A program made the translations under genes and the position numbers. The notes under the pieces were generated by a model. That model was given only the letters and a program-made list of their open reading frames with translations, did not search any database and was not told where the DNA came from. A stretch of 64,000 nucleotides of DNA from Sordaria brevicollis (Eukaryota > Ascomycota > Sordariomycetes > Sordariales > Sordariaceae), in contig JAUTDP010000013.1 in the NCBI GenBank assembly GCA_033439795.1, positions 744,001 through 808,000 on the forward strand, given 5' to 3'. Shown here in pieces: positions 45,996-58,955 of this stretch. The first letter of the stretch is position 1, and every line of letters starts with the position of its first letter.

Positions 45996-48900
45996 AATAA
46001 AGTTTAATCCCAAAGCTAAAAGAAAGATAAAGAAAGAATAGAAGGGATAAATAATTAATATTAAATATTATAAAACGCGCGTCCGATTCTAAAAACATCG
46101 GATAGAAGAGTAAAATTAACGCTAAAATCCCCTTACTTCCCTATTATTCCTATTTCGACTCCCTATTACCCTAATATTATTACTATTTCTTATTTTTTCT
46201 TCGCCAATCTACCTCCTATTCGCCTCTTCCTCCCCTTATAAAATCTCTTCTTATCTTCAATTATTATTAACCCCGAAAGGGGTATTATAGGGACGCTTAT
46301 AATATAGCGGTTTACTATTAACGAATAATAACCGCTATTAATACTATAGATTATAAAATCCCGTATTTAATTCCTATTTATACTAATATAATTATATTTT
46401 TCAATTTCCTTATAATTATTATTATCTTTATTAACTTTAGGACTAAAATACTATATAGACCGTAGGCGTAAGCGAAGGTAAAGGGGGAAGTACGCCGCTA
46501 TAAATAATGCGCTATCCCTTATTTCCTATTAACGTTTCGCCGTAAAGTTTAAAGTATAAAGAATTCGGGCGGGGTGTATAATTAAAATAGGAGAACCTCC
46601 TTTTTTACTTTTTATATTATAATTGTCGAAATTTTTTACCGTTTAATAATATTTCGGCTAATTTATTATCCTCCTTATAATCTTTTACCGTCGTATCTTC
46701 CTTTATAATTTAGAACCAAATTTATAATCGCTTTAATAATTTTAACTTCTCCTTATTCGCTATATAATATTCTTAGAATTTCTATACTACGTTTTTAAAA
46801 TTAAAGGCTTTGTATTATATAAGGTTCAGGTCCTATTCCTTTTAATTAATTTAATACTTTAAATACTTTTTAATTAATTTATATATAATTATATCTTCTA
46901 TTTCCTATTCCTTTTTATTATCGATAATCTCTCTTACGGGGTTTTCGTTCGTTTATCCTAAAAAAGGGTTATTTAAGTCTTTACGAAATTTATCCGTATA
47001 AAAAATATTAAATCCTTATTATATTATTAATACTTCGAACTTATATAAATACCCTTTTATTATTATAATTTTATATAACGTTTTTATTAAGGGGAAGTCT
47101 AATTTATTATTCGGGCGATCTATCGATTATATTTTTTTAATAATAAAAACCTTATTTCCTATTCTAAAATTGGGGATTCGCCGGTATTTATTCATTTATA
47201 CTATTTATTTAATTTATACTTTCTCTACCGCTTTACGTACTTTATTTTAAGTATTATATAATTTTTTCGCTATTTTTTATACTTTATTCTTAAATAATTT
47301 CTCCTTAATAGTACCGTTTATTACAATATTAATCCAATCGATAATTAAAAAGAATTTACAATAATTTAAAGTAATTTCGTATAATAATAATTTATTTAAA
47401 TTTTCGTAGGGTAATATATTTTATATAAAGTCTATAGTGGGTAAAAGGTCCGATTAATTATTTTAATTATAGGATATAAATAATTTCAATCTTTAATCTA
47501 AATATTAATTTATTATCTCTATTTATCCCGCTATTTAGGAGTATTTTAATATATTTAACTTCTAACGTATATTTAATAATCGTAATAATTTTTATATAAA
47601 TTTTAATACGAATTATAGTCCTCTATTACTAATCACCTCTTTAAATAGGCTTATTAATCGGTAAGGACCCTTCTAGTATAATAATATTACTTTAGCGCTT
47701 ATTACCGTATCTTTATAAGGGGTATACTATAACGTTTTAAAATACCGATCGATAATAATTAATATATTATTATAACCCTTCTTATCCTTCGGTATACTTT
47801 TAAAATTTATAATTAACAATTCCTAAACCTTATAATTATCTTCTAATAATTCTATTTTTAATAATTTTAGGGTTTTATCTCTTAATACTTTTAAAGAGCG
47901 GCAAATTTAATAATTATTTACGTAATAATCTACATCGGCTATTAATCTTAATTACTAATATTTTATTATTATAATCGCCCTAATTTTATTTCTTCCAGAA
48001 TAAGCTATTAATAACGTATTATAATATTATTTAATAATTTTTATACGTATATTATCTATATCCGGTATAATAAATTTACCGTCGTATAATATTAGGTCCT
48101 ATAATTTAATTAAGCGGTTATCCCCTTTTTTTACTTTAGTTCTATAAATCGAAATTAAATTAATTATCTAATTAGCCTATAGGATTTATTTTACTAAGAA
48201 GTCTCCACCGATATTCTTTAATTTTTCGTTTATTTAGGTTATATTTTATTAATCGATTTCTATTATTAAAATTACTTCTCTTCCTTTATTTCTAATATAT
48301 ACGAACGCTTCTCCTTCTTTTTTTAATAATTGCAATATCCTTTATACTTCCTTCCTTTCTACTATTATTTTAACGTCCTTTAACTTCTTTAATAAAGTAT
48401 TGGCGGCGATATTATCCTTCCCTAATTTATAAATTATACGGAAATTATATATTAAAAATATTTTTAATTAGGCCACTTATTTCGAATTTAGTAATTTCTT
48501 CGTAAAAAAATACTTTAATACTTAATAATCTATAATTATAATAAACGGCTCTTTAATATTAATTAATTTTAATTTCTATACTTTTATTCCTTTTATTATA
48601 ATTAAAAGCTCTTTATTATAAATAGGGTAATTAAATTCCGTTAACGCTATAATTTTTAAATAGAAAACTATTAAATATTAATTTTCTTTACCCTCGATCG
48701 TCCTTTTTTAAAATAATACTCCTATATATATTCTATTTAATATATCCGTTTCTATCTTTATCTCGTTATTATATTAATAATACATTAATATAAGGGTATT
48801 TAATAGAATTTCCTTTAACTATTCGAAGGCCTATTAATATTCCTTAATTTAATTAAATATTTAATCTTTTTTAATTAAATTATTTAATAATTACGCTATC

Positions 48901-50700
48901 CGTCCGAATTTTCGGATAAATTTTCTATAGAAATTACAAAACTTTATAAATATTTATATACTTTTTAAATTTTTTAATATTGCCCAATCTTTAATTACCG
49001 TTACTTTTTCGGGATCTACTATAATACCGTCCGTATTAATAATAAACCCTAAGAATTTAATTTTAATTATATAGAATTTATATTTATCGATATCCGTTTA
49101 AAATCCAGCCTCTTTCAATTTCTTTAAAATTTATTTAATGTATTATACGTATTTTTCCTTAATTTTCGAAAAAATTAAAATATCGTCTAAATATATACTA
49201 TAAAAATATTATCCTCTTATAAGGGTATCGTTAATTAATCTTTAGAAGGATAATAGGCCGTTATATAATTTAAATAATAATATATTATACTTATACGCGC
49301 TAAAACCGGTCTAGAATATAATTAAATCTTTATAGCCGGGTATTATACGGATTCTATAAAAAGTTTATCGAATATCGATTTTCGTAAAGATTTTAACGCT
49401 TAAAATCCGAATTAAAATTTCTTCGATTAAAGGTAAGGGGTATCGATCCTTTTAAATAATAGCGTTAAATTTGCGGTAATTTACGCAAAATTTAAAATTT
49501 CTATTAACCTTTAATACGAATAATATTAGTATAGTTTAAAATATTAAATTTACTTCGATAAATCCTTTTTATAAATTCTCTATAATATATTTTTAATACT
49601 CTTTTAGCTCCGCGAACGTTATACGGTATAAAGGGTTAATACCCAAATCCTCTAATCTTTTACCTTTTTCGAATTCGATTTTATAATCTATATCCGGTTT
49701 ATATTTAAATAGGGTATTAAATTCTACTTTATTAAAAATTTCCAATTCTTCTATTTTATAATAATTTTTAAAGATTTTTATTAATACCGCCGCTATATTT
49801 TCTAACGTATTTTGTAATTCTTCCTATTTTTTTTTTATAATATTAATAATACCGTCGATTTCGTATAAATTAATAATTTTTAGCTTCGTTTTATTTCGAT
49901 AGATATAATATTCGAATATTTCTATTAATATTATTACTAAATCCGCTAGTTTTACTTTTATTTAAGCCTACTTCCTTTTTAATTTATATAATCCTTCTTT
50001 ATCCTTTAAGGGGAATAATTTCTTCGTTATCTCCTTTTTCTCCTTTTTCCCCTATTAGGACGGGGTCTTTCCCTTTTTTAATTAATCTACTTTATATAAT
50101 TCTTTTTCTATTTTCTTTATAACCTATTCCGCTATAGAGGAAGATAAGGAGCGGTTGGGTTATATTTAAAGGATTTTTAAGGGGCGATAATCGTTAATAA
50201 AAACCTTTTCCTTTAATTCCATTTTCCTTTCGAATTTATTTATTTCCAATACTAATTTTTAAATCCTTAATTAAATCGCCTTCCTATCTTTCCTTCTTTT
50301 ATTTTCCTTTACTATTTCTCTTTTTCTTTCAATTATTTCCTTTTAAAATTATTTATCCTTTAATAATTTAACCGATTTATCTACCGAAATATTATTATCT
50401 TCCTTTAAAATTAAAATAGTATTTTCTATAAATATTAGCCTTCTTATTTAATAATTTAATAATATATTATTTTTAGCCAACTACATCTTCCCTAAAATTA
50501 TATCCTTCCGTAATTATAATAATATTAATATTTATTATTAATTATATTACGCTCCCTAAACCTAAATCGCTCCCTTTATAATTTTATTAATTTAATCGGG
50601 TTACGCCTTTTTAAAGCCTATTATATACTTAAGGTCGAAATCTTTATATTCTTCCAAACCTAATTTTTTCAATTTATTATTAAACCGTTTATTTACCAAA
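45996..50700 (-). pseudogene. Element A pol relic: RT, RNase H, integrase, chromodomain
   Basis: Reading the minus strand: reverse transcriptase at about 49,420-49,150 (FTKIDIR, then a preserved YLDDILIFS with its catalytic Asp pair). RNase H is at about 48,760-48,560 (EIKIETD, later NYPIYNKELL). A long integrase region follows at about 48,200-47,100. A chromodomain-like segment lies at about 46,960-46,700 (IDNKKE to NFKNVV). Stops occur throughout, mostly at former Gln and Trp codons. The chromodomain assigns it to the chromoviruses, which target histone-marked chromatin. Confidence 0.8.
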
Positions 50701-53700
50701 ATATATATATTTACTCCAATATCGACGAACGCATTATCGATAATAATTAATAATCTATTATTAATTATAATATATATAATAAAAAATTATTTACCGCTCC
50801 CTAAATAATTATTCAAATCGAAATCTAAATAGGTCTAATTTAATTAATATATTAAAACTATCTCTTTTCTACTTTTTACATTTCCAATTAATACTTCTCT
50901 TAAAGTAGAAACTTTTCCTTAAATTTCTAATTTTCCGATTTAGCAAATAATAAAATTAAATTTACCTCCGACAAGACTTCATTTTATTCGGTACCTCCCT
51001 CTTCCGGATAACCCTCTCCCTAATCCTAATTTTATATATCCCTTTATTAAATTCCTTAAATTTAATTAGTAATTGTATTTAATTCGGCCTTTAATATATT
51101 AATATTTCTAATTTTTACTTTATCGGGGTACGAAATAAATTAATATCCTATTTTATAATAATTAAAATAACGATTCTTTACGCTCAACTTTTTCATTTTT
51201 TCGAACGTTAACCGCTAATATTTAAATATAAGTATCCTCGGTAATAAAAATCTAAGGGTAAATATCTTCTTATTTTATACTTTATCTTTAAAACGTTAAT
51301 TATCCTTAATTTTCTACTCTTTTCTCTTTATAATAATATTTAAAAATTAGAGTAAGCGGTAATATAATTCGAAAGTTCTATTAGTATTAAAATAAGTAAT
51401 TTCCGTAGGGATTTTAAATTTATAAACGATTTTCTAACGGAGGTCTAATTTCTAAAAGTTATAAGGTAATTAATAAAATTTAATTAAGCGTACAAACCTT
51501 ATTTTAAAATCTTAGAATAATTCGGTAAATTTTATTTTAAACCGTTTATAATTATTAATAACTTTCTTATTCGAATTATAATTATAATAATTATTCTATA
51601 ATTACTCTAAAAATTCGTCTACCGTCTTAATAACCTTAAAGTAATATAAATCTAAATAAAGTAATATACTATTAACTACCGTACTTCCCAACCTTAATAT
51701 TACTTCTCCAATACGAATATTTTTATTTTAAAAATAATCGCTATTTTAGCGTAGCTTATTCTTCATTTAAAAAATCTATATATTAAAAAAGACCTTATCT
51801 TAGGTAAAATCGTTATTAAATACCAGTACATTAAGAACTTTAATAAACTTCTTATATCTTCGTTAGCGAGGGATTAAAAATCCGACGGGGGTATATCCGT
51901 AATTTTATATTCGTAAAGGCGGGTTTAAATTAGGGATTTAAACTCTTCCAATTTCATTGCGTTCGTTATTCGGATTATTTAAATAATCTTTATAATCGTT
52001 TAAATTTAATTCTATAATAATCCTCCGTTTATTAATTAATAGCGCGGGAGGGGCGGGTAAATATTTACCGCTAATTTATTTACCGAAAGGGCGGGTAATT
52101 GGCTTATTTTTATTAATAACCTCCTAAATTTAGACGCGTTTAATAATCGTAAAAATAATTCTCGGATTCGTTTCCCAAAATCCTAATATAATATTTAGGG
52201 GAATAATAGCTACGGTATCGGTAAAGGTAGCTACTACCTATATTAAAAATCGGTTTTATTTTCCTAAAGCCTTTAATTAATTTAAAACCGATAAATTTAT
52301 AATTATTATTATTACTATCTATTATATTTTAATAGTCCAATCTAATTATTTCCTAAAAAAAGAGTTTTCTTAATTTAATCGGTCGAAATTTTCAACGAAA
52401 GCCCTATTAACTTTAAATTTTTTACTAAATTCCTTAGCGAAATAAATCGTCTAATAGTCTAAATAAATAACATCCTTTTTAATAGCGTCTATTAAAGCTA
52501 TAAAATCCTAAACTATATTTCGAATAATTTTATTTAGTATAAACCGTAATTATACTTCATAAAAAAAAGCATTTAAATCCGTATTATAAACTTTATAAAA
52601 CGTAATTTTATTAATAAATTCGTATAAAATATCTAATCCCTCAAGTCCGAATATAAATAATTTTAACGCTACTCCCGATATAGGGTTAAAAACGAATATA
52701 TTTTCTTAATTAATATTCTTCCAATCCTTATAAATTTATTATACGTATTAGTAAATATCCAAATTAATATCCTATAGGGTAACCCTATAGCGAATAAAAT
52801 ATTTAACCTAAGGATAGACCTTCGTAAAGTAATTATTAACGTAATCATTTAAAACCGGTTATTAAATATTTAAATCCTAATCGCTATATTCGTCCAATAA
52901 CTTTTAATTTACCTCCTTTCGGGTAAAGATTTAAGGGCTTTAAATAATTTAACCGTAAATCTTAATTTTATATTCTATTACTTAGAAAGGGGTTCTATAA
53001 TTATAATAAAAGTTATAATTTAATTCAATAGCCTTACTAAGGCCGAAAATCAAATTATTAATTATTTTAAAAATAATTTATAAGGTCGTAAAAACTATTT
53101 TAACTAGTATTTTATATTATCCGACCTAAAGGGTTTCTAATTATTTTCTTTTATCCTTCGAAAGCGTTTTAATAAAAAAAGGATTATTATATATAAAGGG
53201 AAAAATCGTATTAAAATTTCTTATACCTATCGGTAAATAAATAAATTTTAAATTCTTATTAATTATTCCTACTAATTTCTAAATACTTTCCTAAAGTTTA
53301 AAAAGGGCGGGAATATTACTCTCCTCGGGGAATTGAAATTAATTAGCGGTAAAAGGTTTATTAGAATTTAAAATATATAATTTATCGAAGGGGAGGCTTA
53401 GCGAAAAATCTAATAAAGCGCGTAAGCGTCCTTTAAGAAGGCTAGGATTTCTAATAAAACCGTTACTACTATTATTATTATTTTTATATTCGTCAATTTC
53501 ATCAATAAATACTAATTGGAATTAGCGAAAAGGGGTGCCTTTAGCATTAAATATCGTAAATTTGGCTCAATTTAAAACAGAGGCGGGGGGGGTAGAATAC
53601 TCAATCTAATAATACCCTTCGTATTGCAACTATTATAAAACTTAATAAACCTTCTAATCTAAAATATTATACTAGGCTAATCGACCTCACTCGATATAGG

Positions 53701-53791
53701 GAATAAATTAATAAGAACCAATTACTCGGTACTAAACTGGGTAGGATATTATAATATCGTCCCCGACAAAAAAGGATAATACTTAATTTTA
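50701..53791 (-). pseudogene. Element A gag and protease relic, with 5' leader
   Basis: The minus strand at about 51,190-51,125 reads a retroviral-type zinc knuckle whose Cys and His codons have become Tyr (YFNYYKIGY). A retropepsin-like site lies near 50,760-50,720 (IIDNAFVDIG in place of a D-S/T-G core). The gag body lies between about 51,300 and 53,300 with few recognisable words. The leader next to the right LTR carries TCGGGGACGATAT (minus strand, 53,766-53,754), which runs into the palindrome GATATTATAATATC. Confidence 0.65.
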
Positions 53792-54048
53792 TATAAGAGC
53801 GTAATCCTACGAGAAATAAACTATACGATTAGAAGCTATAATTTAAAGTAAAATTAAATATAAAGAAGAAAGGGAAGGCTAATAAACGAAGGCATCGTCA
53901 ATTTAGTATATAAGCCAGGCGTTCTACCGTCCTATATCGCCTTCCCAATCCGGATCTATTTTATCGATAAGAAGTTAAACCTTATTCTATCCGATATATT
54001 ATGAGTCCAGTGCCCTATCTCTGGCACCCATCCTACTATGCTATAATA
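53792..54048 (-). repeat. 5' LTR of element A (right copy)
   Basis: It aligns without gaps to the left copy. Differences are mostly C/T and G/A. It is followed directly by the GGACT duplication and the resumed gag of element B. Confidence 0.92.
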
Positions 54049-54053
54049 GGACT

Positions 54054-57000
54054 ACTACTTCATCCTTATTTAATTCTAATAACCGTAATTGTAGAAATAA
54101 TAATAATATTAATAGAAAAAGAAACTCTTCTTCGATTAAAAATAATTTTAATATTAAAAGTAATAAAAACCTAATTAAAGAGGAAATTAATAATATATTC
54201 TATAAAAGTATATATTTTAATTATAAGGAATAGGGCTATCGAACTAAAGACTACCCCAAAAAAACCGATTCTAATAGCCGCCCCGCTACTATTAATTATC
54301 GCACCCGCCTTCAATTTATATATACCCATTATAATATTAAAAACGGAAAGGAAAATAAAGGTAAGGAAAAGGATAAGTTAAAAAACTAAAAACCTTAAAT
54401 AAAATAGACTCCCGTCCGGGGAAATTTATATAATAAAAATAAAAAAAAATACCGAACGGCGTAAAGAAGGATTTTTTATATAATTATTTAAGAAGAAACC
54501 CTTTTATTATATCCGCCTTTATAAATAATAATAGAATTACTATTATTATTAAAAAAACTATTATAAATTCGGGAATAGTTACGTATATTTTAATTAATTA
54601 AAAAACCGCCGACTAATTATAATATTTATTAAAATTCGAAGTAAAAAAGGATTTTAACCCCATTAATATAGGGGGCCCCTTCGTGGAAAATAGTAATAAA
54701 AAAATTATAATAACCCTTAAAATAAACGTTATAATATAAAACTATATTACTTATAACGAATAATTAATTATCGCTAATATTTATTATAATATAATAATCG
54801 GCCGGATATAATTCAAATACTATAACGTTATAATTAATTACCTACGTAAGAAATTATTATTTAATAATAATTAATTTATAAACCCTAACTAAATAAAAAA
54901 CATTTATATCGAAGATTTTAAAAACTAATTTATCGATTTAAAATATTAAAAAGAAATTATCTATAAAGAATAATTAATAAAAAGGGAAAATAAGAAGCGA
55001 CGTAATAGAACTACTATATATCGCCGAATTTAAAAGCTAAAGAATGCTTTAAAAGCCGCTCCCTTAAAGAAGAACGAAATTCGGCCAATAATTAATATCT
55101 TCTAACGAACGAAATCTAACGGAAAAAATAAAGACCCTACTAAACGAATATAAAAATTAATAGAATAAATATTATAAAATAAATTACTTCCGCTATTAAA
55201 AGAATTAAAAAAGGCTTTATTAAAAATTTTAAAGGAATAAAGAAGAGATTTAAAAAAAGATTTAAAATACTTTAAAAAATAATTATAAAGAGAAAATTCT
55301 AATAACGGAATAAAAAAAAATAATTAAAGATATTTTAAATAAAAAAAAATATAGTTTAATATAAAGAACGTATATTAAATATAATTATTATTAATTCGGT
55401 AACCCTTATATAAATAATAAAGAAAAAATATTTAAATATTATAAACTTATACGAAATTAATCGCTTTATGAAAGAACGGAAGGATTAAAAATACTTAAAT
55501 AATTTAAATCCCGAAGAGAAGGAATAAATTCTTCAAAAAATACTAATTCGATATTATAATTTTAAAAACGTTTTTAATAAATAACGATTAAATACTCTAT
55601 TTAAACCCGGAAATAATAATTATTATATTCGTTTTTAAAAGGGGGCTAACCCGGAGGATCTAAATTATAATTTATTATATAAAATAAACGTTAACGAATT
55701 AAAAACTTACCGCCTCTATATTATAAAGAATTTAAATAAAGGATTTATTAAAAATAATTCGGCGTTATAAGCAATTCCCATTCTCTTTATATTTAAAACT
55801 AACGGGAAATTCCGCTTCTATATCAATTATCGAAAATTAAATAAAATTACTAAGAAGGACCGATACCCGCTTCTATTAATCGAAGAAACGATAACTCGCA
55901 TTATTAAAACGAAAATTTTCATTAAAATCGATATCCGATAAATTTTTTACCGTATCCGTATATATTTAAATAATAAAGAGTTTACAACCTTCTGTATTCG
56001 ATACGGAATTTATAAATATAAAATATTCCCTTTTAAATTAATTAATAAACCGTCTACGTTCTAAAAATATATTAATAACGCTTTAATAAGGTATTTAAAT
56101 AATTTTTATAGCGCCTATATTAATAATATTTTAATTTATTCTAATAACGAAGAACAATACAAAATTTACGTTAAAAAAGTATTAAAAAAGCTTCGCCAAA
56201 CTAAATTATAAATAAATTTAAATAAATATAAATTCTATATTATAAAAATAAAATTCTTAAATTTTATTATTAATATTAATAAAATTTCGGTAAATTTAAT
56301 GAAAATTTAAATAATAAAGGAATAAAAAGAACTATTTATAATTAAAGGAATTTAATCGTTCTTAAACTTCTTTAATTTTTATTATAAATTTATAAAAAAA
56401 TATAAAAGGATTTCGAAACCGTTAATAACCCTAAAGAAAAAAGGAGAAACATTTAATTAAATAACCAAATATTAAATAGCGTTCGATATTTTAAAATAAT
56501 ATTTAATTAACGTATTAATATTTATTTATTTCAATTTCGAAAAAGAAATAAAGTTAAAAATAAATATATTAAATAGAATATTAACTAATATCCTATTTCA
56601 AAAATATAAAAATAGGTAGCACTTTATCGCCTATTTCTCGGAAATAATATAAGAAATAGAATATAATTATCCGATATATAATAAAGAAATATTAATAATT
56701 ATAAAAACTTTAATATATTAACATTCGGAATTTATCGGTCTCTAACGGACCGAACCTTTTATAATTATTACTAATTACAAAATATTAAAATATTTTAATA
56801 TAAAACGTTTATTAAACGCTAAATAAATTGCGTATAAAAATTATTATCTTAATATAATTTCCTAATTATTTATCGATTTAAAAAGGATAATACTATAATT
56901 AATATTTTATTTCGAAAATTAAAAAATATTAAAAATTAGAAAAAAAAAAAAGAATTATAACGTATAATACGCTTCTTTAAACCCGTAGGAAAGGAAGAGG

Positions 57001-58658
57001 ATACAATTCGTATTTATATATTAAATATAATTAATATTCCTAAAATAATAACCGGCTACAAATTCGTTTATTAATTGCTAAAAATTAATAAAATAGATAC
57101 TTCGTTAGAAGAATATCGAAAAAAAATTCGAAAGGGAGAATCGGACTTTACGCTATTATAAGAGCAATTATTATTATTTCGTAGCTATTTCGTAATTTTA
57201 AAAAGCATTTTAAGAATTAGAGCGATTTAAAACTATTATAATATATTAATGATAATTTACCCCAAGAGAAATAAAATACGAAAATTAATTATAATTCGAT
57301 ATTAATAGCCCGGTTTAATTAAGGATATAGATCGTTACGTAATAAATTATATAATTTACTATATTTTAAAATATCCTTAAAGAAAAGTACCGGGAATATT
57401 CTAAAGTATTAAAGCTCTTAAAAGGATTTAAAACCGTTTAATTATAAATTTTAAAAAGATATTTATAAATAAATATAATTATAATAATTTAATAAATATA
57501 ATCGACCCGTTATCGAAAGCCATTTAACTATTCCCTTATAAATCGATTATTACGGGTAAGGAAGCCTATAAATTATATTACGAAGGATTATTCTATATTT
57601 TCGGTCCGCTTAAAGAATTTATTAATAATAAAGGATTATAATTTCGATTAAATTTTTTATAGGAATTAGCCTCTTTAATCGGGATTAAATAATCGTTAAT
57701 TTCAATCGGATACTCCTAAATATTAAAATAAATCGAAAACCTTTATAAATAAATTAATTAAAAACTTCGTCTATATATTAATTATAATTAAAATAATTAA
57801 TTAAAAATAATCCTAACGTTAAACTATATATAAAATAATCTACTATAAAACAATATTAATCTATAGTTTTACGAAATTTTATTTAAATTCCTAATACCTA
57901 CCTTTTCGGATTAGAAATTAATAATAAATCTAAAGGGTATACCTTTAATAGAACGTTTCAATCGATAAAACGCTAAAAATACCGCAAAAAAAATTCAATA
58001 ATATATAAACTACGCCAAAAAATATATTAAAGTAATATAACGAAAATAAGCTATTTAAATAAATAAAAAACGTTATAAACCGGACTTCGATATAAAAAAT
58101 CGAATATTTATTATTAAAAAGAATTAATTAACCGATCGTCCGAATAATAAATTAAATTTCCCTTTAATAAAGTAATATTTCCCTATTATAAGTAAAAAAA
58201 GCATTATTTTTTTAATTAAATTACCTTTTTTATAAAAAATATTTAATTAATTTCCGCCGGATAAATTAAAGAAATTTCTAAATAATCTATTATTTAATTA
58301 AATACTAAAAAACCTATTAGGAAAAATTATATTTAAGGAAGAGGAATATAAAGTAAATAAAGGAAAATTATTCTATTAAATTAAATAGAATAAATAAAAC
58401 CCAAACCCAAAATAATACCCTACCCGGGATTTTAAAAACGTAACGACTAAATTAAAGGAATATTATAATACGTACCCGGAAGCGGCTAACCCTCCTCGGA
58501 AATTAAAGAACTAAATTATAGCGGCGTTACGGAATAAAAAAGCACTAAAATATAAAAAGGATAATTTACCAATATAAATAAGTAATAAAAGGTTAAAGAG
58601 AAGGAAGTAATTACGATATTAAAAAGATTCGAAGCGAATTTTTTCAAAGGGGGGGTAA
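54054..58658 (+). pseudogene. Element B gag remainder and pol relic
   Basis: Plus-strand relics: a zinc knuckle at about 54,209-54,262 with all ligands changed to Tyr (YFNYKE*GYRTKDYPK). Reverse transcriptase is at about 55,915-56,165 (KIDIR, EFTTF, then AYINNILIYS, where the catalytic Asp-Asp now reads Asn-Asn). RNase H is at about 56,530-56,760 and the integrase region at about 57,000-58,000. A chromodomain-like end lies at about 58,330-58,500 (YPTRDFKNVTTKL, YNTYPEAANPP). No part could make a functional protein. Confidence 0.82.
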
Positions 58659-58950
58659 TATAACGGCACGGCTCACCCGCTAATCACCTAACTTATTACA
58701 TATCGTTAAATTACTCAAGTAATTGAATGAACTGTAGGCTTATTATCGCAAATTACTTATTCATACCAAGGAATACCGCACTACCATTCACCCACACAAC
58801 GCATTCACTCTCTAGAACGCAAGGCCTATATCTTTCCGCCTATACTTCTATTCTTATACGATTAATTTTCCTTTTTTCTTCATCTTACGATTTTCTATCA
58901 ATCAAGGATTATTATTATTTTATCACAAACCCTTCCTTTTTACCGTGACA
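58659..58950 (+). repeat. 3' LTR of element B
   Basis: It begins TATAACGGCACGG, the RIP form of TGTAACGG, and ends TTACCGTGACA. It is preceded by the polypurine tract and followed by ATAAT. Confidence 0.93.
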
Positions 58951-58955
58951 ATAAT

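Larger units (their letters stand above)
45723..54048 (-). mobile_element. Complete Ty3/Gypsy chromovirus A, 8.3 kb, nested in the gag of element B
   Basis: Two 257-bp LTRs (45723-45979 and 53792-54048) are flanked by the target duplication GGACT (45718-45722 and 54049-54053). A polypyrimidine run on the plus strand directly after the left LTR (TACCCCCCCCTCTAG, 45,981-45,995) is the polypurine tract of a minus-strand element. Minus-strand relics occur in the order gag with zinc knuckle, protease, reverse transcriptase, RNase H, integrase, chromodomain. It is the youngest insertion of the nest, yet it too is thoroughly RIP-mutated. Confidence 0.93.
43750..58950 (+). mobile_element. Complete Ty3/Gypsy chromovirus B (own length about 6.87 kb), carrying element A inside
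   Basis: Two 292-bp LTRs (43750-44041 and 58659-58950) bound the element. The target duplication ATAAT is at 43745-43749 and 58951-58955. A polypurine tract (AAAGGGGGGG, 58,646-58,655) precedes the right LTR, so the element reads left to right. The order gag zinc knuckle, reverse transcriptase, RNase H, integrase, chromodomain places it among chromoviruses. All frames are destroyed by RIP. The span is 15.2 kb because element A and its duplication add 8,331 bp. It inserted into the integrase region of element C. Confidence 0.93.
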
